Assembly: GCA_000727475.1 (NCBI GenBank)
Contig: KL647315.1
Span: 1,042,051-1,106,050 of the forward strand
DNA length: 64,000 bases
From: Sarcocystis neurona
Taxonomy: Eukaryota; Apicomplexa; Conoidasida; Eucoccidiorida; Sarcocystidae
Reading direction: 5' to 3'
Within the stretch, counting starts at the first letter, position 1. Every line of letters begins with the position of its first letter. The notes below the pieces were generated by a model. The model had not been told where the DNA came from. It saw only the letters and a list, made by a program, of their open reading frames with translations, and ran no database searches. Shown piece after piece: positions 14,801-26,300 of this stretch. A program made the translations under genes and the position numbers.

Positions 14801-16280
14801 TGAATGGAGTATATGTCTCATGTTCCTGGTTTTGATGACGGGTGTAGCACCGGTTATTCCCGTCGTTCGTGAATCCGCTGCGTGTGGATTGACTTTTTGA
14901 TGCGGGGGGAGGCATCTGCTGGGCTGCTGGAGACATCCTGTTGCATGCGCGATGCAGGGAGCTGCCGGACGACGCTCTGCCGCAACTGCCACATGAAGTT
15001 GACCTTCTCCTTTCAGTCGGCGTACGTCGAAGGCGGAGACCTGTCCACTAGCAGCAGCAGCAGGTAGGGGAGTTTCTTCTTCTTCTTCTCAACACGTACA
15101 CAAAGGTAGACGAGCACGTATAAATGTGTAGATGCGTGTATGGGTGTATCGGCTGACACACCGAGATCAAAAAAGAGGAAGTTGGGTGAAGAGGAAGTGT
15201 ATGTGTGTTCGTTCGTACACGAGGAAGAGACAGAGGGAAGTTTGGTCGCCCAAGACGTGGACAAACGGCTGTCATTTTCTTCAAAGAGAACCAAAACAAT
15301 CAAGAGCAGAAGGTGCTGTCGTCGTTGCTCGGTAAATTTGCTCTGTAGCGGTCTCTCTAATCAATAAAAGTGGTGCACGCATGCATATATATATATATAT
15401 ATGTGTACGTATATGTATATATATGGACACACGTATATAAATATATGGCGACAGCAGCGCGCTGTGTACGCGTGCAGCAGCTGTTGCCAGGAGAAGAAGA
15501 CGACTGCTTCGCGACAGGAGGGGAAGCGCAGCGGCAGCGGCAGGCGTGCGTGCGGCGTTTGCATGTGTCTTCTTGTTGCGCGCGTGGTTGGCTGCTGCAG
15601 TGCGGCGGCTGCTGCAGGAGGTGCCGCCGCGACGGAGAACTTGGCGATGAAGCAGAAGAAGAAGAAGCAAGATTTCGTGTTCAAAGTTGGCACTCCTCTT
15701 CCCGACAACGGCGCATGCAAACACTACAAGAAGTCTTTCCGCTGGCTGCGCTTTCCCTGCTGTGGCAAAGTAATCGTCTACCGCTCTCTTGGCAGATACA
15801 TCGATATGAGCATGCATGCATATATACGTAAACGAGCTCCGCGGACACAGAGATCGCGTCAAGGAAATCCACTACAAATCACCTGTCGGCACGTACATAT
15901 ATATATATATATGTATCTGTAAATACCTATACATATATATATGTATATGTGTACGTTTGTGTATTACGTAGGTATGTCTCGGGTATATGTCTGTGCCTCC
16001 ATTAATGTACGTGACCCTCTACACGTATCTCCGGCAGATGTTTAAGTGAATTCGAACGAGGGACTTTCTTACCAATTGCTCCCGTCATCAATACATTTTA
16101 CGTATGTACATATATAGCTACACAGATATACACTTGTACATCCCTATCTGTATATATATATATATGGACGTGAACGTGTACACCCATACACGTATCGCTG
16201 CCCATGTCTCTCTCTCTCTATATATATATGTACATATATGTATATATGTGTAGACGTATGGACAAATGCTCATGTACCTA

Positions 16281-16312
<32 letters not shown>

Positions 16313-19300
16313 GATGGGTATACACGTACATCTGGATATACATATATATATATGTGCACATACATGTACACATGTACATCGTTATTTATGTGTGTATATG
16401 TTTATATGTGTATATATATAGACGTAGAGGCATATATATATATATATAGAGAGAGAGAGATATTGACGGGTGGACATGTGCTCATGGACGTCTCGGTATC
16501 CATCTATATATCTGTATGTACATGTGGACGTGTACACATATACATACCTATATCTCTATTTATATATATATATACATGGACGTATACTCATGCAACATAT
16601 CTGTCTCTCTATCTCTATTTATATATATATATATATATATGTGTACAGACAATATGGACATATACTCATGCACACCTCGATATATATATATATATATATG
16701 TGTACAGACCTATATACGCGTACGTCTCGGTATATATACATGTATATATATATAAGTGAAGGTATACACAGGTACGTGGGTGCTTATAGACGCACACGTA
16801 TGTATATACAAGTAGGCAGGTGGGTGTATATACTTCTGCAGGTGCTGCTTCTCTGCATGCGTCGACCTCCCCCTATACGCACGTGTGGAGAGAATGGAGA
16901 TGCTGAAACCAACAAACGTGGCAAGCATTGACAGCAGTTTTGCACATCGGTCCACGCACACTTCGGCATATTTATGTGCGCATGCGTGAAGAAAACAGGA
17001 AGATGCGCGGTCCTCTTCACGTGGAGAGTATCATATATTCACTACGTGGCTATGAATCTGCCCATATATAAGGCAGATGTGAGTGTGCGAGGATATTCCG
17101 TGTAGGCGTGCAGCAAAGTGACTGCTGCACGCGGAAGTTTCTTCATGTTGCTGCGCGTATGTGTAGGTGTGTCTACCCGGTGTACGTACACCGCAGGAAG
17201 CGCGCTGCGGTGAAGCTGCTTCCGTCGGTGTGCACGGGGACCTGCGTCTTTTCTCTTCCACATTGTGGCACGCATGCGTCTTAGTTTAACCTGCGTATCC
17301 CTTGTGGAAAGGCTCGTTGGGCGGTTTCTTTGCCTTTTGCTTCTGCGGCGGATATCCTCTCTGCGGCGCCTGCTGCTCTCCTTTTTCGTTTCTCGCGTCC
17401 GCTGTCGGGGCGTCTTCTTCTTCCGCTCCTTCCTCTCCGTCGTGTGCCCCGTTTTCTTCGTCTGTGATTTTCCGTCGTCTTCGTACGCTGCCTCTTACTC
17501 GCCTCGTTGTCCGTTTTCTCGTCTCCTCTCTCTGCTTTGAATTGTCGTCTTCTTGTTCTGCTCGATTGTCTCTTGTGTTCGTTTTGCCTTCTTGTTTCGT
17601 CTCCTTCTTCTTCCTTATTCGTAGTCCTATGTGACTTCTTTGTCGCGTAAAGTTGTTCTTTCTCTCCGGACCGTGTACGCGCTTGTTGAATTCTTCCCTT
17701 CCTGCGCCTCCATGGGTGGGGGTCCTTATTCTTTGCCGGCGTGCGGCTGCTGTTGCTGCTGCTGCTGTTGCTGCTGCTGCTGTTGTTGCTGCTGTTGCTG
17801 CTGCTGTTGCAGGCATATGCGTGCGATATCTGCCATGACGATGCAGCTGATCACGAACACACGTGGGCGACACGAATGATCTGCGGCTTCTGCAGCAGAG
17901 AGCAACCTTACGCGAGTAGCAAGCCGTGCCAGGCCTGCGGACACTCGGTTATTAAAGATGGAAAGTCGGCCCACTGGGAGGTAGGCAGCAGCTGGAAAAC
18001 ACGGCGACAACAGGAGAGTGAAAGAAACCGCAGCGGCAGAAAAGAAGAGGAAGAGAAAGAAGAAGGACAGACAGCAAAGACGAAGAAGCAGCACCAGCAG
18101 AAGAGAAGAGGAGAAAGAATAAACAGCAGCAGCAGAAGGGGACGGAAGAGGGAGAAGAAGATGCAGCTACAGCAGTAGCGGAAAAGTGGAGCGGCAACAG
18201 TAGGAGGCGAAAAGAAGCAGCAGCACCAGAGAAGCAGCAGGAGCCACCCCAGCGGAAAAAGCAGCACGCAAAAGGCAGAGGGAAGCAGCAGCGACAACAG
18301 AAGCGACAACCCCAAAGAACGAAAAGGAAAGAGGCAGCAGCAGTAGCGGGAGCAGCAGCAGCAGTAGCGGCAGCAGCAACAGCAGTGGAAGCGGCAGCAA
18401 TAGAGATAGCAGCAGCAGCAGGGGTAGCAGCAGCAGCAGTGGAAGCACAAGCAGCAGTGCAAGCAGCAGCAGGAAATTTGAGGGAGAAACAGCAGCGCAG
18501 AGCGGAAGGAAGCAGCAGGACCCACACAGAAGCACGGCGGAAGGGAGGAAAAGCAGCAGCAGTAAAACAGAAGGGGGCAGCAGAAGAAGAACCGGCAAAC
18601 GAGAAGCAGCAGCACATGCAGGAAGTGAGCAGCAGCGCCAGACGAGAAGCAGCGACAGCGAAAAAGCAGCGGCAAATTTAGGCGCAAGAGAAAAGCAGTT
18701 GCTGCAGGAACAGCAGCAGGGAAGGCGGGGCAGCAGCAGCAGGAGGTAAGGGGGGGCAGCAGCAGCAGCAGGTAAGGGGGCAGCAGCAANNNNNNNNNNN
18801 NNNNNNNNNNNNNNNNNNNNNNNNNNNNNNNNNNNNNNNNNNNNNNNNNNNNNNNNNNNNNNNNNNNNNNNNNNNNNNNNNNNNNNNNNNNNNNNNNNNN
18901 NNNNNNNNNNNNNNNNNNNNNNNNNNNNNNNNNNNNNNNNNNNNNNNNNNNNNNNNNNNNNNNNNNNNNNNNNNNNNNNNNNNNNNNNNNNNNNNNNNNN
19001 NNNNNNNNNNNNNNNNNNNNNNNNNNNNNNNNNNNNNNNNNNNNNNNNNNNNNNNNNNNNNNNNNNNNNNNNNNNNNNNNNNNNNNNNNNNNNNNNNNNN
19101 NNNNNNNNNNNNNNNNNNNNNNNNNNNNNNNNNNNNNNNNNNNNNNNNNNNNNNNNNNNNNNNNNNNNNNNNNNNNNNNNNNNNNNNNNNNNNNNNNNNN
19201 NNNNNNNNNNNNNNNNNNNNNNNNNNNNNNNNNNNNNNNNNNNNNNNNNNNNNNNNNNNNNNNNNNNNNNNNNNNNNNNNNNNNNNNNNNNNNNNNNNNN

Positions 19301-21174
19301 NNNNNNNNNNNNNNNNNNNNNNNNNNNNNNNNNNNNNNNNNNNNNNNNNNNNNNNNNNNNNNNNNNNNNNNNNNNNNNNNNNNNNNNNNNNNNNNNNNNN
19401 NNNNNNNNNNNNNNNNNNNNNNNNNNNNNNNNNNNNNNNNNNNNNNNNNNNNNNNNNNNNNNNAGCAGCAGCAGCAGAACTGGCGTATACGCACATGTGT
19501 GCATGCGCGCAAGGGCGCTGCAGTAGTAGTAGGAGGAGGAGATCTGACTTATATAGACATGTACGCATGCACGCAAGGGTGCCGCAGTAGTAGCAGCAGC
19601 AGCAGAACTGGCGTATACGCACATGTGTGCATGCGCGCAAGGGCGCTGCAGTAGTAGTAGGAGGAGGAAATCCGGCTTATATAGACATGTGTGCATGCGC
19701 GCAAGGGCGCCGCAGTAGTAGCAGCAGCAGCAGAACTGGCTTATACACACGGGTATGCATGCGCACAGGCGCTGCAGTAGCAGCAGCAGTAGTGGCATAG
19801 ACAGACGGCAAGACGCTTGTACACCAGCAGCGGAGCAATCGCGGGACCGGCCTGCCCTCACCCACAGCAGGCCGTGTCCGCCGTCTACACTAATGAAGGT
19901 TCTTGCCCACGGCACTTTTATATGTCTATCCACATCCACATGTATATATGTGTGCCCGTCCAACATACTCCACCTTGAATCTATGTATATTTGTGTGCGC
20001 GAATAACTTATATAAGAGCTTCCACAAATTTGTACACAGAGGGAGACGGCCTGTCGTCTGCTCGCACGTGGGGAGTTTATTTTTCTCTGCGTGAGTGCGG
20101 TGCGTCTTCCCATGCTACGCGTGGGGTGTACGTACACTGCATAGGGGTGTCATTGTTGCTCGCACGTCTACCTGTATATCTCTGTGTAGGAAATTGTCCG
20201 CTCGGCAACTGTCGGTGTCCACATATATGGATATATATATATATGTGCTCTTCAACAAGGAGATGACTGTATGTGGTGTTGTTCAGCGGAGTGTTTCTGC
20301 CTGCTTCGGAAGTATGTTGTAGAATCTCCTGCTTTCTTTGAATTTCTCTGGTCACCGCTGCAGAGGGGCTCGACGCCTCTGCGTCTCGTTCTCCCGTTAG
20401 GAACTTCTATAGTTCGACCCTGTATCCATACATATATGCACGTGTTGCATGTTCAAAATAGATATATATGTCTGGATATATGTACATTGCAGCTCTGTGT
20501 CTCTCCTTTCTCCCTTTGTATAAACAAAGTCTTCATACATATATCCACATCTGACTCAGCTTCAGACGCATATATATATGTATGTAGGGATACATGTACT
20601 ATATCCTCCAACAAACAAGGATATACACATATATATGTGGAACAGTATATATACGTATCCATTTATATATTACATAAACATATATATATATATATGTGCA
20701 AGCGCTCGTTATCGGATGCGTGCATGCAAAGATATATATATAGAGAGAGAGATATATATATATATATGTACTTGTACCTTTCAGCACAGAAAGACCTATA
20801 TATATACATATATATGTGAAACGGTATATGCGCCTATCTTTACATGTATTAAATGTACATATATGTGCAAGCACTCATCGTTGGATACACGCGTGCAAGT
20901 ATATATATGTATGTGTAGGAATATATGTACGTATACTGTTCAGCACACAAAGATAGACACATATATATGTAGGACAGTATATCTGCATACCTATTCATGT
21001 GTAATATATATATATATATATGTGCAAGCGCCCCTTGTTGAATGCATGCGTGTGGCTGATTTTCAGGGCGGCAGGGGATGCCGCGATGCTACAAGGATGA
21101 GTCGCAGAGATCCTAAGAAGTACAAACTTCTTCACAAGCAGTCTCGCATGGCAGGAGCGAGCTCCAAGAATTGA
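5814..21174 (+). CDS. CHY zinc-finger protein with SANT/Myb-like domain
   Basis: Eight exons, all with compatible phases: 5814-7972, 10065-10212, 11152-11638, 13566-13772, 14958-15063, 15601-15769, 17813-17980, 21067-21174, about 1183 residues. ATG 5814 is used; ATG 5856 is an alternative. Residues 1-700 are Ser/Ala-rich low complexity. A SANT/Myb-like helix bundle follows (DDWTLQEQKK joined to LEEALIFYRR, then AEMWKLIGTFV and QQCLRRFKLCR; W713, W738, F757). Next is a Cys module like that of fungal CHY proteins: C908xxC911, C937xxC940, DLLPSDYLLTCACC, then LCRNCHMKLTF. The CHY finger begins GACKHYKKSFRWLRFPCCGK, continues YACDICHDD, MICGFCSREQPY and KPCQACG, and ends HWE joined to GGRGCRDATRMSRRDPKKY. 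CHY fingers bind zinc, and fungal Hot13 is a family example; the role here is unknown. The exon 2-3 join is the weakest, so two separate genes are possible. Confidence 0.85.
6600..7900 (+). repeat. Coding CAG tract (homopolymeric amino-acid repeats)
   Basis: A dense, imperfect CAG/CAA/GCA tract lies inside the first exon of the CHY gene. In the gene's frame it reads as poly-Ala, Thr-Ala and poly-Ser; in the next frame it would be poly-Gln. No frame contains many stops, so small slippage events would change the amino acid but not stop translation. Such homopolymer tracts are a known hallmark of Eimeria coding DNA. Confidence 0.85.
7973..10064 (+). other. Intron 1 of CHY gene, TA/TG microsatellites
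   Basis: The donor is AAAAAA/GTCAGTAC at 7973 and the acceptor TTCTGCTGCAG ends at 10064. It splits the SANT-like domain between two Lys codons and the Leu-Glu-Glu that follows. It contains (TA)n/(TG)n runs at about 7990-8720, 9270-9420 and 9600-9640, a G10 run near 8715 and a GC-richer patch at 8766-9170. That patch has short open frames but is not needed for the protein, since the flanking exons join exactly across the domain. Confidence 0.8.
10380..10950. repeat. TA/TG microsatellites in intron 2
   Basis: Several ATATAT and TGTATA runs within the intron that spans 10213-11151 (donor GTGCAG/GTATGG, acceptor GCGCGCTGCAG). Confidence 0.8.
12185..12440 (+). repeat. Intronic CTG tract
   Basis: A run of GCTGCTG with interruptions, about 250 bases, on the sense strand of the CHY-gene intron 11639-13565. 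All frames are open (Leu, Ala or Cys runs), which produces spurious ORFs. The flanking exons join in phase without it, so I treat it as intron. TA/TG runs follow at 12555-13080. Confidence 0.7.
14090..14790. repeat. TA and TATG microsatellites in intron 4
   Basis: The intron 13773-14957 contains (TA)n with GCATGCATGCATAC near 14200-14270 and a long TATG/GTAT array at about 14510-14790. The array is open on both strands as Tyr/Met/Val/Cys or His/Thr/Ile/Tyr strings. Confidence 0.8.
15900..16830. repeat. TA/TG microsatellite block in intron 6
   Basis: The intron 15770-17812 lies between the two halves of the CHY finger. Its first kilobase is almost all TA/TG/GTAT repeat. From 17280 to 17640 it is strongly C+T-rich (TTCTTC, CTCCTT), and it ends in a CTG tract at the acceptor. 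Confidence 0.8.
17744..17812 (+). repeat. (CTG)n tract abutting a 3' splice site
   Basis: Nearly pure CTG with some TTG, about 65 bases. It ends TTGCAG directly at the acceptor of exon 7 of the CHY gene. Translated in frame it would add poly-Leu, but the previous exon ends FPCCGK and the exon after the tract starts AYACDICH, exactly as the CHY family requires. The tract is therefore intronic and probably serves as the pyrimidine-containing part of the acceptor. Confidence 0.8.
18001..18789 (+). repeat. CAG/GAA-rich purine tract in intron 7
   Basis: Just downstream of donor GGAG/GTAGGC (17981) the sense strand becomes purine-rich CAG/GAA repeat, about 800 bases, ending in short tandem units of GGTAAGGGGGGCAGCAGCAG at 18740-18789 next to the assembly gap. 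It is open in several frames on both strands but is not coding in my model. Confidence 0.7.
18790..19463. other. Assembly gap (N)
   Basis: A run of N, 674 positions, inside a CAG repeat in intron 7 of the CHY gene. Translations that cross it are meaningless. Confidence 0.99.
19464..19800. repeat. Minisatellite, ~63-base unit in alternating dimers
   Basis: The unit contains GCAGCAGAACTGGC, then TATACGCACATGTGTGCATG and GCGCAAGGGCGCTGCAGTAG. Two variants alternate: one has AACTGGCGTATACGCACATG, the other a GACTTATATAGACATG core. The higher-order period is about 126 bases. At least five half-units are visible, and the array probably continues into the gap on its left. Confidence 0.8.
20220..21030. 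repeat. TA microsatellites with recurrent TGTGCAAGCGC boxes
   Basis: TA runs are followed repeatedly by TGTGCAAGCGCTC or TGTGCAAGCACTC-like boxes at about 20695, 20863 and 21020, then ATGCGTGCATGCAA. This is a degenerate interspersed unit of roughly 160 bases at the end of intron 7. Confidence 0.6.
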
Positions 21175-22640
21175 TCGCAGCATACACTTCCTGCATGCGC
21201 GCGGGTGGTGCACAAGCGTACATGGATAGACGTATTTGTTCATGGGAAGACGAAGGAAAAGAAGTCACGGGAGACAGCAAATGAGAAGAGAGGGGGAGAG
21301 GCGCCTGCTGCGGTGTGCAGCGCATTTTGAAACGGGCGCCACTTGCGGCTCTTCCCTGCGACTTCCCCATAAGAAGCCACGCCGCCGGGAAAAACAGCAG
21401 AGAAGTTGGTACGCGAATGTCTTCGGGCCGATGGTGGGCTCTCCTGCATGCAGATCGAGCGAAGCGAGAAGGAAATTTCGACAGTCTGCGGCAACGGAGG
21501 CCGACCCTTCACGAAGTCTCTTTTCCCCCGTTCACCAGTACATCTACGTACTTGTTAACTGTGTATATATGTTTATATATAAGTATCTATGTATTCGTGT
21601 AGGTATGTCTCTGTAGAGTTGTGTACATGTGTATATATACATACACGTATCTATCTACATGTGTATTTATATCCATATAGAGAGATGTCTGTACGTGCAG
21701 GTGTGTATGGATACATGTATAGAAGTGTCTGCATATACATATATGATATATATATATGGGATGCATGCGAATATACTATAGACGCATGAAGTGTGTGCCC
21801 ACACACCATCCTTCCGAAGTTGCGGCGTCAAGACGGTTACTGCAGGAGATTGTTAGCTGCCGCAACGGCAGTAGGCACCAGGTGTGTACATCGCTACATG
21901 TGCAAACCCACCGGATATACACGTATATATACATGTGGGGGAAATGTGTGTATGTCCGTATGTATGACTAAGCGTGCATACCTCCATACATCCACGTTAT
22001 ATATGTATGTTTGTATAGACGTGCCATATACATATAAATGTATGTGTCTACAAGAGAAAAGGTTTGGTTGGTAACGTGCCCCTTGGGAGAGAGAGTTAGT
22101 GGATCGGCGAAGATTGAAGAGGAAGAGAGCGGGCGAGAAGACGAAGAAAAACGCGTACTTCTACCGCTACTCTATTCCCCGGCACAGTCGTACGTTCTAT
22201 CTGCGAGTGACATTGTTTTCGTAAGGTTCATCTATGCGAGTGTGCGTGGTAGACGCACATATCTCCACAAGTATACGTTAACGTGTTGTGTGTGTGTCTG
22301 TATTTGTGTTGTAACTTACGTATAAATAGGTACAAGTACATGTATTTGTTTTCATTACATACGTAGGTGCGTCGACGTGTAGAGGTAGAAGATGCCGCGT
22401 CGAGTTCCTGCGTAGATACACCGTGCAACTACGTCCACGTACACCTATGGAATCGCACAAGCAAGGGGAAAAGGATGAGAAAAGGAGAGACAAAGATTCT
22501 TTGTCGAAGTTTCTTCGGATCGGGGGAAACTGTCTTCTCAACTACTCACCACCTGCATCATCGCATCCACACACACACATACGCAAGTACGTATAAATAT
22601 ATATATATATATATATGTATGTGCAGATGAAGGCACTTAC
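21175..22640. other. 3' flank of CHY gene, no supported gene
   Basis: Mixed sequence with TA/TG runs at 21560-21770, 21920-22050 and 22590-22620. Frames at 21236-21616 and 22038-22325 end in microsatellite sequence and carry no motif. This stretch probably includes the 3' UTR. Confidence 0.4.
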
Positions 22641-23095
22641 AAGCATGTGTACACGTAGGTGCACGAGTTGGTGCCTGCAGGTAGAAATGATTACCGCATT
22701 TAGTCGTGAAACTGCTTTTCTTTCTTGTGTTGTAGAGAATCTTTCGGATAGAGAAGCAGCTACTGGGTAGTTCTGCTTGCCGGTGCGGTGCCGTCTGACA
22801 CGCTCAGACGTCGAGCCGTACCGGTGCCGCTGTCTAGTCTCTTGTACGTAAGCGAAGAGGATTTTTTCTGTTGTAGAATACGAAATGTATTTATCCGCTC
22901 TGAGGCACTGCACTACATATATAAGCGCATTGGCCAGGACTTCTTGAAGCGCAGAAACGCTGCAGTTCCCCCCAGCAGAAGTGGAAAGTGGACTAGTGGA
23001 GAGGAGCACAGAGAAGTTGAGTTTCCGCCGTCTCAGCTGCAGGTGGGTGCTTCACCCGCACGGCGGATTCATTGCTACGGCAGCACTGTGCAAAC

Positions 23096-23275
23096 AAGTG
23101 TTGATGAGAGAACTGGGCAAACAGTTGCTGAAGAAAGAGCTCGGCAAACATTTGTTGAAGAGGGCTGGACAAACACGTGCTGAAGAGGAAACTGGGAAAA
23201 AAACGTTGGACAACGTTTGTCTGCGTGCTTGGCACGCAGTTGTCGAAGAGCGAACTCGACAAACAACTTCGGTAG
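23096..23275 (+). repeat. Degenerate 27-base tandem repeat in a short ORF
   Basis: About six diverged copies of a ~27-base unit (core GTTGCTGAAGAAAGAGCTCG plus GCAAACA). In the frame ending at 23307 they read as 9-residue units such as MRELGKQLLKKELGKHLLK, basic and helix-forming. The surrounding frame (22981-23307) lacks a good start and any family match. This may be a fragment of a gene, a decayed repeat or chance. Confidence 0.55.
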
Positions 23276-23307
23276 GAGGAGATGGGCAGTTCATCTTCGA
23301 AGAATGA

Positions 23308-26300
23308 GACTAGCTCCGCGACCTGGCTGATTCTAAATTCCTACTCACTACCGCAGAAAAGAACGAAACAGACCTCTACCACTTAACCTCCCGCTTTAAT
23401 CATTTGACCTGCTGCCTGTGGGTCGCCTTTGGTGGAAAAGTGCTCCAGGCAAAAACTCTGCACTTGGCAAAAACGCTGCACTTGGACCCTAATGTGCAGT
23501 CGTCAATCAAACTGCACTCGTGTATACGCTTCTTGCAGTGACGCGCACGACGCTTTTTTTCCATACACGCGCTTACTCAAGTGGTCGCTCAGGCACCTCT
23601 CCAACTGATATTATACCCAGCGGCCTCAGTGTACATGCGAGTAGTGCAGAAACAAATGGTTGACGAGACACAACAGCACGTCTACGTGTATGCGTCGCCT
23701 ATACACACACGTGTGTATATTTGCATTTGTATACTCGTACACGCGTTTGTGATGCCATTCCGTATTAGAGCCGTCCATGCACACACAGAGACTTGTAGAT
23801 AGTTGCACACGCACAAAAATAATTGCACACCCGTACTCATATATATATATATATGCGTGAGGTCTGCGTTGCACACGTACGTACATACAGGCATACGTAC
23901 ACACGTTCATTGCAGATAGGTATGTAGACTCCGATGTGCAAATGCAGCAAAGCTACGATGCGTACGCTTCCGTACGTACGTACATATCTACACATACGCC
24001 TGGATCCCGACAGCATGTCTCCTCCGTCCTTACTACGTGCCTAAGTAGGGCATACACGTATGCCTCGGTAGCTGTATATATTTGTACCAAGAACTCATCC
24101 CTGACACGCACCTTCATTCCAAGAAGATGCCGGCAGTGCACTAACGCAAGTCGAATGTGGTCCATCCCCTGTATATGCCCCGTGCATACCTATCCATCTC
24201 CACAAGTGAATATTCTGCACACCGTCCAACGGTTCTTTCTACCAGATGTACACGCAGACTCAATCGTGCCCATAGACACGCAAACACACGTACGTTCGCT
24301 CACTCAGTTCAGCGCATGTGAACTTCTGGGCTGCTGGAGCAAACAAGTATGTAGAAAGAGCGACATTGTTCGCCTTCGTCTTCTGCATTGCTGGACTCTT
24401 CTCCATTGTCGAGAGGGGAATATACAGATCACTTTCGTTCGCAAAAGGTGGACCTATCCCGCTGGCGGCTGTTAGAGTTCTCCCCCGGTGGCCGACTGGT
24501 ACACGCGTCTCCACGCGCAAGCCAAACACCACTTCGTAGTGGTCCTAGCTGCTGGGCAGTAGTAGAAATGCTAAGGTAATGATAATAAGGGAATGATGGG
24601 ACGGGTTAAGGTGGCACCTGTAGTAATATCGATAGTTATAGCAGTAGCGTGAGGACCATATGGTAGCAGTCGTCGCAAAAGTAGTAACAGTTATTCTTGC
24701 AGTTTTTCTGTGTGTTAGTACTCGTAATGCTAGCCGTCGCTACGGCCTTCGCAGTTTTCACTGCCCGTACAGATGATACTGGTTTGTCGCGGGACTTTCT
24801 TTTGTACGGGACCCGATGCTGACAGCACAGTCGCTTAGTGCGCTTTTTTTTACAACGAAAAGACGCCAGGAACGCTAGTACGGCGACTCAGTTTCCTGAC
24901 ATTGCTACCCTTTGTGCATTAGGAAGAGACGACTAGAACATCACTTGTTAGTGCATGAGTGGAGAGGATACTGCCGGCGATAAGTCAAACCTCTTCTGTG
25001 GAGTTCTATACTTTGCGGAACGACTAAGTATACGTCTCCGCATAGAGGAGCAGTTTCTTCAGTAAACCCGTACTGCGTTACCTGCAGCTACCTGGGGGCG
25101 ATGGACATACATCACTTACGAATTCAGGTCTGTATACTTATGTGTACACAGATATACGCATTTTATGTGTGCATGTGGAGTAGAGCTGGTGTCGACTTCT
25201 GCACTAACTGAAAATGTTGAGAAATGATAGATAAACAAATGTGTGACAGATATCGAGTTCCGGCAGGTCCACCCTTCTACGGAAAAGTAATAGGTGCTCC
25301 ACTCGTATCAAGCAATATGCACTTAGGGGCTACAATGCGACAAGAAGAAAGTCGTTTCTACGTGCGTTTGCGCGGGTTCATTTCCACCTGCTAGAATGTA
25401 GGTTCGCTGGTCTGCTAGCCAGTAAAGGCATGGGAGACTCTGGAAACACATACGTGTGCACTAAGGTCCCGCACATATATTTTCCTGCATGAGGTACATG
25501 TATATGTTTACAAGTATATGTATAGATGTATATATACACATATATGCATGGATCAGTAGGAGTGTTTGTGCACGGATGGATACATGTACGTGTATGTGTT
25601 TTAGGAGGGAGTGCTGATGTGTAATTGTATATTCGTGTGTTTAAAAGTCTTCCGTAAATCGTGCTTGAATCTGTCCGTTGTTCGGCTTGTCAAGTGCTTC
25701 GCAAAGTACTCAACAGATGTCTTCCAAAATGCACTCTGGTAAATTGTGTACTCTTACATGTGGTGGTTCACTCGTGTGCTCGTCCGCCGCTATCGGATAC
25801 AAGATTTTCTGCGTTTACTACCCCACGTTTGTACACGTGATGGACTTCCGACATGTGCATGAAACCACATTGATGCGTTTGTTGAGCAAGACTCACGCCG
25901 CCAGCCTGGACACGTTTCAAGATTTTTCGACGCAAATAAGCAGTCACACGCGTGTACAGAATTCTAGAGGTTTCGTACAGGGACACACATTCTTCCAATC
26001 TGAGGGAAGGTGTGAGACGATTTTCGTCGCGATCCATCGAACACCAAATTGTGGAGGAGAAGGCAGGCTTTTATGTCCGAACAGGAGCTTTGTTACAAGC
26101 AATTGTGCACAAACCGTGTGTTAACAATACGTGGGTCACTTGTCTCCGCGTTCATCGATGAAGTGCTAAGTAGGCGTGCATCTACTTTCACTGCTGTAAG
26201 AAAGACGTCCACTTTCTCATATGTTTATCTATTATAAGATGAATTCAGTCTATGTCTTCCTCGAGGACACGGAAGATTGCAGGTCTGTTTCCAACATCTT

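Noticed and set aside
14197..14992. His/Tyr/Thr-rich frames over TATG arrays (also 42308-42901, 16204-16760, 43214-43980)
   Set aside because: Translation of tetranucleotide or TA/TG microsatellite; no start context, no motif, same pattern on both strands.
17908..20137. Very long minus-strand frames crossing the first N gap (534 and 656 codons)
   Set aside because: Most residues are N; the rest is CAG/GAA repeat complement. The region is an intron of the CHY gene.
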